36,092 bases of DNA from positions 1 through 36,092 of the forward strand of contig MNEU01000027.1 of the NCBI GenBank assembly GCA_001917855.1, read 5' to 3'. This DNA is from Armatimonadetes bacterium 13_1_40CM_64_14 (lineage in GTDB: Bacteria > Sysuimicrobiota > Sysuimicrobiia > Sysuimicrobiales > Kaftiobacteriaceae). The number at the start of each line of letters is the position of its first letter. Positions within the stretch are counted from its first letter, which is position 1. The notes beneath the pieces were generated by a model. That model was not told the DNA's origin, did no database searches, and saw only the letters and a program-made list of their open reading frames with translations. The position numbers and the translations under genes are program-made. Shown one piece after another: positions 8,423-16,700 of this stretch.

Positions 8423-8531
8423 TCCTTCCTGCTGACCAATGCAAGTATTTACGTCAGGGGGATAATTGCCATTCTTGGTATCCAGGAGGATCCGGTCGCC
8501 TCATGTGGGTGACTCGATCGGGGGCAGGGCG

Positions 8532-9623
8532 ATGACCGGAATGCCGAGTGGAAAGCTAGTGAACCTGCCGCGCCTCGCGGATCGCGCGGGCCGATTCAAG
8601 ATGCTGGCGATCGATCAACGCGATTCGTTGCGGGCGTCCCTCGCCAAGGCCACTGCCCGAGAGCCTAAACAGGTCACGTATGCGGAGATGGCCACGGCAA
8701 AGGGAGTAATCACGGAGGTCCTTTCCCCGCACTCCACGGCGACCTTGGTGGACCCCGTGTTCGGGTTGCCCCAGGCCGTCAAACTCATCCCGGCAGACGT
8801 CGGCGTTCTCGTGGCGAACGAAGATAGTTACGAGCCGGCGGGGGCCGGCGGAAAGCAGCGGAAGGCGCGATCGATTGATGGGTGGTCGGTCTCCAAGGCG
8901 AAGCGTGCCGGCGCCAACGCCGTGAAGCTCCTTGTCTACTACACCCCTGAGGCGTCCGCCGAGGTCGTGGCCCACCAACAGCGTTTCGCCCGCACGGTCG
9001 GTGAGGAGTGTGTGAGGGAGGACATTCCCTTTCTCCTCGAGCTCGTCACGTATCCCATCCAGGAGCCCTCCGCGGATACTCCAGAATTTGCTCGCAAGCG
9101 CCCCGTGCACACGCTCGCCTCTGCCCGCGAATTCTCCAAAGACATCTACCACGTGGATATCCTGAAGCTGGAATTCCCCGGCGACTTGAAATATGCGCGC
9201 CCGTTCAGCCAGGGCGTATTCGACGGCAAGGACAGGCCGGCGATCTACGATGTGGAGCAGGTGCAGGCGTTTTGTCAGGAGCTCAACACCGCGGCCCAGC
9301 GCCCCTGGGTCATTCTCAGCGGCGGAGTGGCCATTAGGGAGTTTTTGGTCGCCCTCGAACTCGCGGTCGTAGCGGGGGCCAGCGGCTTTCTGTGTGGGCG
9401 GGCGATTTGGAAAGATGTCATTCCCAAGTATCCCGACCTGGATGCCATGCGCGCATTTCTCGTCGACGAAGGCGCGTACAACTTTGCCCGCGCCAATGCT
9501 GCAGCGCAACGAGCCCGTCCGTGGTTCGCCCACCCGCGCTATGGCGACTGGGAGAATGTGCAACTGATCGGCGCCGGCGAGCGCTGGTATCAGGACTACC
9601 ATCCGAGTTTCGGATCGGTGTGA
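8532..9623 (+). CDS. Class I aldolase, tagatose-1,6-bisphosphate aldolase (LacD) family
   Basis: A 363-residue TIM-barrel aldolase (from ATG 8532; the track start at 8466 lacks support). LacD-type landmarks are FKMLAIDQRDSLRASLAKA near the N-terminus, VDPVFGLPQAV, GANAVKLLVYYTPEA with the likely Schiff-base lysine, FLLELVTYP, DILKLEFPGDL, and WVILSGGVAIREFLVALELAVVAGASGFLCGRAIWKD, the phosphate-binding end of the barrel. LacD enzymes cleave tagatose (or fructose) 1,6-bisphosphate to triose phosphates; some relatives act on sulfo- or deoxy-sugar phosphates, so the exact substrate is open. It starts a plus-strand block with a small TM protein 15 bp downstream and oxidoreductases beyond. The pfkA product upstream could supply a bisphosphate substrate (inference). 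Confidence 0.85.
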   Translation: MTGMPSGKLVNLPRLADRAGRFKMLAIDQRDSLRASLAKATAREPKQVTYAEMATAKGVITEVLSPHSTATLVDPVFGLPQAVKLIPADVGVLVANEDSYEPAGAGGKQRKARSIDGWSVSKAKRAGANAVKLLVYYTPEASAEVVAHQQRFARTVGEECVREDIPFLLELVTYPIQEPSADTPEFARKRPVHTLASAREFSKDIYHVDILKLEFPGDLKYARPFSQGVFDGKDRPAIYDVEQVQAFCQELNTAAQRPWVILSGGVAIREFLVALELAVVAGASGFLCGRAIWKDVIPKYPDLDAMRAFLVDEGAYNFARANAAAQRARPWFAHPRYGDWENVQLIGAGERWYQDYHPSFGSV

Positions 9624-9638
9624 TGAGGAGGACAGGGG

Positions 9639-9854
9639 ATGGAACGAACGAGACGCAAGGGTGAGTCTATTCTGGTGCTGGCGGCGCGCTGGATGATCGC
9701 GGTCGTCTTGCTGACCGTGGGCACGGTCTTATTGGCTACCGCCGCCTACGCTGCCTACATCGCGAAGTTGTGGACAGCGGCCGCGCGCGGGGAAACCGCA
9801 TGGCCGAATCGCCCTGCGACTGAGCGGTCACACATTTCCCCACCGCGCGCGTGA
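9639..9854 (+). CDS. Small single-TM protein of unknown function
   Basis: 71 residues. A basic N-terminus (MERTRRKGES) is followed by one long hydrophobic helix, ILVLAARWMIAVVLLTVGTVLL, running into ATAAYAAYIA, and then a polar Arg/Pro-rich tail. A strong Shine-Dalgarno (GAGGAGGACAGGGG) lies immediately upstream of ATG 9639. The gene begins 15 bp after the LacD-type aldolase stop, so translational coupling is likely. No known family recognised. Orientation by the positive-inside rule would put the N-terminus in the cytoplasm. Confidence 0.55.
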   Translation: MERTRRKGESILVLAARWMIAVVLLTVGTVLLATAAYAAYIAKLWTAAARGETAWPNRPATERSHISPPRA

Positions 9855-10043
9855 CAATTTTCGAAGCGGGACTGGCCGTGGGGGCCCTGCCAGATCCGTC
9901 CTCGGTGCTCGCACAGACGCAGATCATCTGGTCTGTATGCCTCGCATCGGCCCCCGGCTGCCTGACCGGGTCGTCCCTCCACGATGTCGAAAGGGAGGGG
10001 CGGCGGATGCGGGCGGGCGCAGGAACCGGAGGAAGACACTCTC

Positions 10044-11213
10044 GTGAGCACGGCTGATGTCGTGATCATTGGCGGTGGATCGACGGGGACGAGCGCCGCT
10101 TTTCAGCTCGCGCGGCGGCGGTACGGCAAGGTCATCCTGGTCGAGCGCGAGACCGTTGGGGCTGGTCCCACGGCAAAGACGATCGGGATCGTCCGGCTGC
10201 ACTACTCCTACGAACCGCTGGTCCGTCTGGCCTCCCGCAGCCGGGACTTGTTTGGCCAGTTTGAGGAACTCACGGGCGCAGTCGCCGACTTCACGCGCTG
10301 CGGATTTCTCCTCCTAGCCGCCGAAGGCGAGATGCCTGGCCTGCGGGCCAACGTGGACCTGCAGCACCATTTGGGCATTCGCTCGGCGGTGGTGACACCG
10401 ACGGAGATCGCGGGTCTGGATCCGCGCATGAATATCGACGGCGTCGCGGGAGGCGCGTGGGAGCCTGAGTCCGGGTTCGCCGATGGCTATGCGACGGCGA
10501 GTGGGTTTGCTGGGGCAGCGCGCCGAGCGGGGGCGGAGGTCTGGGAGACAACGGCTGCGCAGCGGATTATCGTCGAGCGGTCTGTCGTCTGCGGCGTGCA
10601 GACCGCTCGCGGTGAGATCATTACCCCGACCGTGCTGGTCGCCTGCGGCCCGTGGACGCCACAGCTATTACAGCCCCTCGGTGTGGACGTCCCGATCCAG
10701 AGCTCGCGCCAGCAGGTGGTCCAACTTGGACTCCCCGCCGCATTCGGCCCGCTGGCGATCATCATCGAAGACATGGCGCTTGGCTTCTACGTGCGACCGG
10801 AGACGGGGGACACGGTGCTGGCCGGGGTGCTGGAGGAAGAAGCCGAACAGATCGTGCCGGCCGATGAATACAACCGAGGCGTGGACTTTGATTTCGTCGA
10901 ACGCACCGGGCGGGCGTGGGCCTACCGTTACCCCGGTGCGAGCGAAGCCCAATTTCGCCAGGGGTACGCCAGTCTTTATGACATAACTCCGGACTGGCAG
11001 CCGGTGTTGGGCGCCGTCGAGGGGATCCGAGGACTGTACCTCGCCGCGGGCTTTTCTGGCCACGGGTTCAAGCTGAGCCCCGCGCTCGGCGAAGTCTTGG
11101 CCGCGCTTGTCGCCGGGGAGGTCCCACCCATCGATGTGTCGATGTTTCGCCTTTCGCGGTTCGCCGACGGCCACCTCATCCGGGGTCGGCACGCCCAGGG
11201 GATTCTCGGGTAA
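10044..11213 (+). CDS. FAD-dependent oxidoreductase, DAO / sarcosine-oxidase-like family
   Basis: 389 residues from GTG 10044, chosen because GGAGGA lies 10 nt upstream and the Rossmann fold begins right after it. The FAD-binding motif is ADVVIIGGGSTGTSAAFQLA, followed by ILVERETVGAGPTAKTIGIVR, the usual position for a His or other flavin-contacting residue. The middle substrate-binding domain is followed by VLVACGPWTPQLLQPLGVDVPI and PVLGAVEGIRGLYLAAGFSGHGFKLSPALGEVLAALV, the C-terminal FAD-contacting motif of the DAO family. Such enzymes oxidise amines, amino acids or hydroxy acids. The substrate is not predictable; the neighbours (class II aldolase, MDR dehydrogenase) suggest small-molecule catabolism. 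About 190 bp without a recognised gene separates it from the TM peptide. Confidence 0.85.
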   Translation: MSTADVVIIGGGSTGTSAAFQLARRRYGKVILVERETVGAGPTAKTIGIVRLHYSYEPLVRLASRSRDLFGQFEELTGAVADFTRCGFLLLAAEGEMPGLRANVDLQHHLGIRSAVVTPTEIAGLDPRMNIDGVAGGAWEPESGFADGYATASGFAGAARRAGAEVWETTAAQRIIVERSVVCGVQTARGEIITPTVLVACGPWTPQLLQPLGVDVPIQSSRQQVVQLGLPAAFGPLAIIIEDMALGFYVRPETGDTVLAGVLEEEAEQIVPADEYNRGVDFDFVERTGRAWAYRYPGASEAQFRQGYASLYDITPDWQPVLGAVEGIRGLYLAAGFSGHGFKLSPALGEVLAALVAGEVPPIDVSMFRLSRFADGHLIRGRHAQGILG

Positions 11214-11369
11214 TGACGACGGGCCGCCGTTTGCCCTCCGGCAAAAGATCATTGACCGCAGACATCGCGTGAGGCGTGTGAAGTCGCGGCACTCACGCTC
11301 CGACCGAGGCGACGCAGCTGAGGGAGTCAGGAGGAGCATCCCGCGCGTTCTGGTATTCCTAATAGGGTC

Positions 11370-12452
11370 ATGATTTTCACATTCGTGGGCGAGTACGCTG
11401 ATCCAACCTTGGCCAAGATAGCCACGGGGCTCCGGGCAGTATTTGAGCGCCGCGGTCACGAGTACACGGAGGATCCGGAAGCCGAGGACCTGCGCATCGT
11501 CTTCAACTTCATCGATATCGACCATCCCCGCCCGTATCGCCGGCGGGCGAAGGCGATCTTCGTCGTGGCTCTGGCCGTGACCACCGAGCGGCCCGATGAT
11601 GTGCTCCGGCAGGGATACCCGTTGTTGGTGCGCTCGCTGGCGAACCTCTGCGTCTACCTCGTGCGCGCGCACGAGGCCGTGCACACCTACTTTGTGACGC
11701 TTGAGCAAGGATACTACCCCGCCCCAGACCTGGCGGGGCAGGACTACTTCGACTACATCTACGACCGGTTGCACCCCCTGGCGTCCTCCCAACTGGTCAT
11801 CGACAACGAGTTTGTTCCGGACTTGGAAAGGGAGTTATGGGATGGCGACTCCCTCACGACGCAGCTCAGCGCGGCGGGGCGGCGCCTGGACGCCCTGGCC
11901 TTGCTGCCGGCGCCGTTTCCGATCCACGAGCTGCTAGACGAGCGCGACCTGCGGCATATCGAGCGGTTGTATGGGATCGGCGGGCTCTCTTACGGCAATC
12001 TGAGCGTGCGCAAAGACGCGCGGCGGTTCTGGATGAGTGCGAGCGGCGTCGATAAGGGCAACATGACCGCGATCGGACGCGACATGCTGCTGGTGAAAGG
12101 CTTCGATGATAAGCGCAACGTCATGTTGCTCAGTGTGCCCCCCGAGGTCAAGCCTCGCCGTGTCTCTGTGGACGCGATCGAGCACTGGATGATCTACACG
12201 GAGCATCCGCGCGTCGGCGCCATCGTGCACGTGCACGCGTGGATGGAAGACGTCGCCTCCACGACGATCAACTATCCCTGTGGGACGATCCAGCTCGCCC
12301 GAGCGGTGGCCGAGCTCCTGCGCGAATCTCCCACGCCCGACCGCGCTGTGGTCGGCCTGAAGAACCACGGCCTCACCATCACAGGCCCGAGTCTAGATGA
12401 CATCTTCAACCGTCTCGAGCGGGGGTTCATCCGTCAGGTCCCGATGTCCTGA
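11370..12452 (+). CDS. Two-domain class II aldolase/adducin protein
   Basis: 360 residues. The C-terminal half (about 195-355) is a class II aldolase/adducin domain. It shows GGLSYGNLSVRKD, FWMSASGVDKGNM, the zinc ligands HVHAW in VGAIVHVHAWMED, and a third ligand in VVGLKNHGLTITG. Members are zinc-dependent aldolases, epimerases or dehydratases of sugar phosphates such as fuculose or ribulose phosphate. The N-terminal 190 residues (MIFTFVGEYADPTLAKIATGL, LRIVFNFIDIDHPRPYRRRAKAIFVVAL) are not recognised; they look like an alpha/beta domain and are not part of usual family members of about 220 residues. No strong Shine-Dalgarno precedes ATG 11370. It sits between the FAD oxidoreductase and the MDR dehydrogenase on the same strand. 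Confidence 0.8.
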   Translation: MIFTFVGEYADPTLAKIATGLRAVFERRGHEYTEDPEAEDLRIVFNFIDIDHPRPYRRRAKAIFVVALAVTTERPDDVLRQGYPLLVRSLANLCVYLVRAHEAVHTYFVTLEQGYYPAPDLAGQDYFDYIYDRLHPLASSQLVIDNEFVPDLERELWDGDSLTTQLSAAGRRLDALALLPAPFPIHELLDERDLRHIERLYGIGGLSYGNLSVRKDARRFWMSASGVDKGNMTAIGRDMLLVKGFDDKRNVMLLSVPPEVKPRRVSVDAIEHWMIYTEHPRVGAIVHVHAWMEDVASTTINYPCGTIQLARAVAELLRESPTPDRAVVGLKNHGLTITGPSLDDIFNRLERGFIRQVPMS

Positions 12453-12534
12453 TCGCTTCGCCGCGGAATCCCAGCCCACATGTTGCCCGGCGACTCACAA
12501 GTGATTCACCCGCCCGAGGTGTGTAGCGCGTAAG

Positions 12535-13761
12535 ATGAAGGCCCTCGTCTTCAATCCCACCATCCCTCGATTCCTTGCCACCAAGGCACTGGGACAGGTG
12601 AACCGCCGGGCGGTGTGGGGTCCGTGGGCACCCTTGCAGCTGCGCGAGGTGCCCGACCCGCCGCTTCCCGGAGCAGACTGGGTGCGCATCGGCGTCCGAT
12701 TAGGCGGCATATGTGGCAGCGACCTGCACACCATTCACCTGGATACGAGCCCGGCGCTGTCGGCCCTCACCTCGTTTCCGTTTGTGTTGGGCCACGAAAA
12801 CGTGGGGACGGTCCTGGAAGCCGGCTCGGACGTACACGGATTGTACGTCGGACAGCGTGTCACGGTGGAGCCGACCTTGCCCTGTGCGGCGCGCGGGGTG
12901 CCGCCGTGCGAGAACTGTTCGGCCGGTCGGTACAATTTGTGCCTGCGCACGTCCGACGGGCACCTCAGTCCCGGGCTCATGGTCGGGGCGTGCCGCGACA
13001 CCGGCGGCAGCTGGGGGGAGACGTTCGTGTCCCACCGATCCCAGGTGTTGCCGGTGCCGGATGACGTGCCCGATGAGCAGGCGCTCCTGGCTGAACCGAT
13101 GGCCTGCGCGCTCCACCCCCTGCTGGGTGCGCCCCCCGCAGACGGCAGCTCGGTCTTGGTGATTGGAGGCGGAGTCATCGGCCAGTGCGCTATTGCCGCA
13201 GTGCGCGCGGTCGGCAGCAGTGCCCGCGTCGTGGCGTTGGTCAAGCATCCTTTTCAGGGGGAGATGGCACGTCAACTGGGCGCGACCGATGTCGTGCAGC
13301 TCAGCCGAGGCGACGGGTACTATGATGCGGTCGCGGATCTCGTCGGTGGAGTCTTGCGGCGACCGATGATCGGGCGGCGCGTTCTGGTCGGCGGAGCGGA
13401 TCTCACCATCGAGTGTGTCGGGTCCTCCCGTAGTCTTGACGACGCGCTGCGCTTAACGAAGCCGGGGGGGCAAGTGATGCTCCTTGGATTAGCGGCGGTG
13501 GCAGCGGTGGACTGGACGCCCGTATGGTGGAAGGAGCTGCGCGTCACCGGGAGCTACATCTACGGCGTGGAACACTGGGGGGGACGCACGGCCAAGACGA
13601 TGGAACTCGTGCTGGACTGGATGGCGAGCGGGACGCTCGCACTCGGTCGCTTGGTTACCCACCGATTTCCTCTGTCATCCTACCGCGCGGCCCTGCTCAC
13701 CGCGATGGGCAAGGCGCAGTCCCGGGCCTTCAAGGTCGCCTTCCAGATGCGGCCAATCTGA
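12535..13761 (+). CDS. Zinc-dependent MDR alcohol/polyol dehydrogenase
   Basis: 408 residues of the medium-chain dehydrogenase superfamily. Catalytic zinc ligands are in GGICGSDLHT and VLGHENVGTV, with Glu of the LAEPMACALH region. The structural-zinc loop is PCAARGVPPCENCSAGRYNLC. The Rossmann motif is SVLVIGGGVIGQCAIAAVRA, and LTIECVGSSRSLDDALRLTKPGGQVMLLG is the usual fold half. The N-terminus is long (LVFNPTIPRFLATKALGQV), as in some threonine/sorbitol-type or benzyl-type branches. It probably oxidises a secondary alcohol or polyol with NAD(P). It lies 82 bp after the class II aldolase and ends the sugar/polyol block; the next gene is convergent. Confidence 0.88.
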   Translation: MKALVFNPTIPRFLATKALGQVNRRAVWGPWAPLQLREVPDPPLPGADWVRIGVRLGGICGSDLHTIHLDTSPALSALTSFPFVLGHENVGTVLEAGSDVHGLYVGQRVTVEPTLPCAARGVPPCENCSAGRYNLCLRTSDGHLSPGLMVGACRDTGGSWGETFVSHRSQVLPVPDDVPDEQALLAEPMACALHPLLGAPPADGSSVLVIGGGVIGQCAIAAVRAVGSSARVVALVKHPFQGEMARQLGATDVVQLSRGDGYYDAVADLVGGVLRRPMIGRRVLVGGADLTIECVGSSRSLDDALRLTKPGGQVMLLGLAAVAAVDWTPVWWKELRVTGSYIYGVEHWGGRTAKTMELVLDWMASGTLALGRLVTHRFPLSSYRAALLTAMGKAQSRAFKVAFQMRPI

Positions 13762-13830
13762 CGGCACCCGATCAAGCTGCCATGTATCTGAGACGACGAT
13801 GGGCATGCCGGTGATCGCAGCTGACGTTCA

Positions 13831-15105
13831 CTACGGGTAGATGCCCCGTGTGAGCAGGGCGTCTGCGACCCGTTTCACTGCGTAGATGAGCGCCGCCGTC
13901 CGCCACAGGACATCCTGGTCCCGCGCGAGTTGAACAACTCCCCTAAACGCCTGCACCATGATCCGTTCCAATCGCTGGTTGATCTCCTCTTCGGACCAGA
14001 ACAACGACTGCAGGTCCTGCACCCACTCGAAGTAGGAGACCGTCACGCCTCCTGCGTTTGCCAGGATGTCCGGGACGATCACAATCCCGCGGTCGGCGAG
14101 GATCTCGTCGGCCTCGGGGGTCGTCGGACCGTTCGCTCCTTCCACGATGATCTTCGTGTGAATCCGCGATGCATTTTCCCGCGTAATTTGTCCTTCCAAG
14201 GCTGCCGGGACGAGGAACTCGCAGGGCAACTCCAGCAGCTCAGTGTTGCTCACGGCGGTGGTACTCGGGAATCCGGCGACGCTCCCGGTCTGCTGGACGT
14301 GCCGGAGGACGGCTCGGGGATCGAGCCCGTTAGGGCCGTGGATGCCGCCGCTCACGTCGCTGATCCCCACGATCTTGCAGCCCTGGTCGTGCAATAAGTA
14401 CGCGGCTACCGATCCCACGTTGCCAAACCCTTGTACAACCACGCGACTGCCCGCAAAAGGCATTTCCTGCATCCGCGCAGCTTCTCGCGCCGCGATCATG
14501 ACTCCGCGGCCGGTCGCTTCGCGCCGTCCGGCCGACCCACCGATGCTGATCGGCTTGCCCGTGACGACAGCCGGCACGGAGTGACCGAGGTGCATGCTAT
14601 ACGTATCCATGAACCATGCCATGATCTGGTCATTGGTGCCGACGTCCGGCGCGGGGATGTCGCCGTCCGGGCGAACGATGACGCTAATCTCGGTGGCGTA
14701 GCGTCGGGTCAAGTGCTCAAGTTCGGTCCGGGACAATTGCGCAGGATCGCAGGCCACGCCGCCCTTGGCCCCGCCGTACGGGAGGTGCATCAACGCGCAC
14801 TTCCAGCTCATCAGCATCGCCAGCGCACGCACCTCGTTGAGGTCCACCCGCGGGTTGTACCGAATGCCGCCCTTGGTGGGACCGAGCACCGAGCTGTGGT
14901 GGACGCGGTAGCCCGTGAACACGCGGACGCTGCCGTCGTCCATCTGGACAGGGAACGTCACGCGCAGTTCCCGGTGGGGGAAGGCGAGATACTCACGGAT
15001 TCCTCGTTTGAGAGGGATGTGGTCGGCCGCGCGATGGAACTGCTGCAACGCGGCTTCCCAGGGGTCATCCTTCGGGTGGACGGCGGGGGCGACGGATGTT
15101 TTCAT
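13831..15105 (-). CDS. gdhA: Glutamate dehydrogenase (Glu/Leu/Phe/Val dehydrogenase family)
   Basis: 424 residues. It interconverts glutamate and 2-oxoglutarate plus ammonia. N-terminal dimerisation and substrate domain: VHHSSVLGPTKGGIRYNP, LAMLMSWKCALMHLPYGGAKGGV (substrate-binding lysines) and PAPDVGTNDQIMAWFMDTYS. C-terminal Rossmann domain: SRVVVQGFGNVGSVAAYLLHD, then VEGANGPTTPEADEIL and PDILANAGGVTVSYFEWVQ. The length and motifs match hexameric GDH of about 420 residues, as in Thermotoga or Bacillus RocG/GudB, rather than leucine dehydrogenase (about 360). Start ATG 15105 gives MKTSVAPAVHPKDDPWEAALQQFHRA; the Shine-Dalgarno is weak. It follows the erythrin-VIT gene by 82 bp on the same strand. 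Cofactor preference not decided. Confidence 0.93.
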   Translation of the reverse strand: MKTSVAPAVHPKDDPWEAALQQFHRAADHIPLKRGIREYLAFPHRELRVTFPVQMDDGSVRVFTGYRVHHSSVLGPTKGGIRYNPRVDLNEVRALAMLMSWKCALMHLPYGGAKGGVACDPAQLSRTELEHLTRRYATEISVIVRPDGDIPAPDVGTNDQIMAWFMDTYSMHLGHSVPAVVTGKPISIGGSAGRREATGRGVMIAAREAARMQEMPFAGSRVVVQGFGNVGSVAAYLLHDQGCKIVGISDVSGGIHGPNGLDPRAVLRHVQQTGSVAGFPSTTAVSNTELLELPCEFLVPAALEGQITRENASRIHTKIIVEGANGPTTPEADEILADRGIVIVPDILANAGGVTVSYFEWVQDLQSLFWSEEEINQRLERIMVQAFRGVVQLARDQDVLWRTAALIYAVKRVADALLTRGIYP

Positions 15106-15187
15106 CCAGCTTCACTCGGGCGCAGCAGAGTCCCACCCGCTACGTTCCCAGGCAAGGCTGCCGGGTAGACGGCAGGGGACGGTATGC

Positions 15188-16306
15188 CTACAGCTTGCCG
15201 GCGATCCAATCCCCGACGAGATATCCGAGGACGGCGATTCCCAATCCAACGACGAACATGTCCAGCCCGCTCCGGAACACGCCGCGTCCGGTGAAGATGC
15301 TGCGCGCGCCGCCCACGCCAAAGTGCGACAGCATGCTGATGCTAAACGCGATCCAGATGGCAGTCGGCCCGCGCAGGATGAGGAACGGAAACACCGGAAT
15401 GAAAGCGCCGACCGCGGTGGCGACCCCGGTGATCCACCCTTCTCGCAGCGGAGACATGGAGGCGGCGCCAATCCCCAGTTCGAGTTGCGCCTGCTCCTGC
15501 AGGGCTTGGTCGGGGTTTTCCATCACTTGCCGAGCGGAGCGGCGCGCGGCGTCGGGATGCATGCCGCGTGTCTGGTAGAGAAGGGCGAGCTCAGTTTCTT
15601 CCAGGTCAGGCATCACTCGGAGTTCTTCCTTTTCGATCGCGATCTCGTGCGTGTAGACCTCGCGTTCGCTCTTCGCAGCGAGGAAGCCGCTGCTGCCCAT
15701 GGACAAAGCATCGGCGAACAGGCCAGCGACTCCCGACACCACGATAATGTGGTGCGGAACGTTGGCGCCCAAGACCCCCATCACCAGCCCGAAGTTCGCC
15801 GTGAGGCCGTCATTAAAGCCGTACACGGCGTTCCGCAAGAACCCCCCGGACGCGGTGCGGTGCCAGGGTTCCCCCTTCGTCCCGAGCAGTTCGCCCAGTT
15901 GGGCCGCATGGGCAGCGGACTCTTTGGCCAGTTCCGCTGCGGTGCGCATAGCGTCTGTGTTGTCGTAGCGAGTAGCATCACGGAGGTACCCTTTGGTCTC
16001 GCGGCCCTCCTCCGCCAGGAGGAGTGAGGTCAACAGCCGCCAGCCGAAAAGCCTGCCGACCAGCAGCATGATCCGCGCTCGCAGACTCGGTCGCATGGAC
16101 GGCAACGACACGCCCGCCCCGCGCAGCACCTGCGTCCATCGGGCGACGTGTTGGTCCTCCACCTGGGCGAGGTCACTGAAAATCTTGGCCCGGGTGGGGT
16201 CCTGTTCGGCGGCGGCGATGTGGCGATACAGGAACGCCGCATCACCCTCATCCTGCCAGTGCTCCCGCCACAGGTTCTGTTGGTGGGGAATCCGAGCGTT
16301 CTCCAT
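15188..16306 (-). CDS. Ferritin-like (erythrin)-VIT1/CCC1 membrane metal exporter, MbfA-like
   Basis: 372 residues from ATG 16306; the track start adds 34 residues without family support. Residues 1-150 form a ferritin-like diiron domain with DEGDAAFLYRHIAAAEQDP, QVEDQHVARWTQVL (ExxH), LLAEEGRETKGYL and AKESAAHAAQLGELL (ExxxH). Residues 170-372 are a VIT1/CCC1 domain of about five helices: FLRNAVYGFNDGLTANFGLV, VVSGVAGLFADALSMGSSGFLAAKSE, a Glu-rich cytoplasmic stretch, VGAFIPVFPFLI and MFVVGLGIAVLGYLVGDWIAG. This fusion is known as membrane-bound ferritin A in alphaproteobacteria, where it exports iron; the metal here could be iron or manganese. A DtxR-family regulator lies about 3.3 kb away and may control it (inference). 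Confidence 0.88.
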   Translation of the reverse strand: MENARIPHQQNLWREHWQDEGDAAFLYRHIAAAEQDPTRAKIFSDLAQVEDQHVARWTQVLRGAGVSLPSMRPSLRARIMLLVGRLFGWRLLTSLLLAEEGRETKGYLRDATRYDNTDAMRTAAELAKESAAHAAQLGELLGTKGEPWHRTASGGFLRNAVYGFNDGLTANFGLVMGVLGANVPHHIIVVSGVAGLFADALSMGSSGFLAAKSEREVYTHEIAIEKEELRVMPDLEETELALLYQTRGMHPDAARRSARQVMENPDQALQEQAQLELGIGAASMSPLREGWITGVATAVGAFIPVFPFLILRGPTAIWIAFSISMLSHFGVGGARSIFTGRGVFRSGLDMFVVGLGIAVLGYLVGDWIAGKL

Positions 16307-16454
16307 CTCTGCGCATCTTATGGTTCTGACCGGGTGCGCTCGCTCCTCCCGTGTGCGCACTTGGGCGGATGCCGCGTCCCGTTGCGTGCCGACGGGTGGG
16401 GGCCTCACGCGGTAGTACGGACGTACAGTTTTCCGTATAATCGGTATGGCACGG

Positions 16455-16541
16455 GGGCGGGTGCCTGAGCGGCAAAGGGAGCTGACTGTAGATCAGCTGG
16501 CCGAACGGTCTTCAGAGGTTCGAGTCCTCTCCCGCCCACCA
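16455..16541 (+). tRNA. tRNA-Tyr (GTA)
   Basis: Acceptor GGGCGGG pairs with CCCGCCC, discriminator A and encoded CCA. The D arm is CCTGAGCGGCAAAGGGAG. The anticodon loop CTGTAGA gives GTA. A long type II variable arm precedes the T arm AGAGG-TTCGAGT-CCTCT. A long variable arm with GTA is the bacterial tyrosine tRNA pattern. Confidence 0.93.
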
Positions 16542-16618
16542 TTCGCTTTGCGAGACCCGTCGACATCGTTGGTTTGTCAGGTTCCTGAGGTTAGTGGGCT
16601 TAAGGGCTTCAGGATCGA

Positions 16619-16692
16619 GCGGGGATAGCTCAAAGGTAGAGCTCCGGCCTTCCAAGCCGGGGATGCGGGTTCGATTCCCGTTCCCCGCTCCA
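16619..16692 (+). tRNA. tRNA-Gly (TCC)
   Basis: Acceptor GCGGGGA pairs with TCCCCGC, discriminator T and encoded CCA. D arm AGCTC-AAAGGTA-GAGC, anticodon stem CCGGC/GCCGG with loop CTTCCAA (TCC), T arm with TTCGATT. It is 77 bp after tRNA-Tyr. Its last 39 nt recur with three changes at 19383-19421. Confidence 0.95.
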
Positions 16693-16700
16693 CGATCGCC

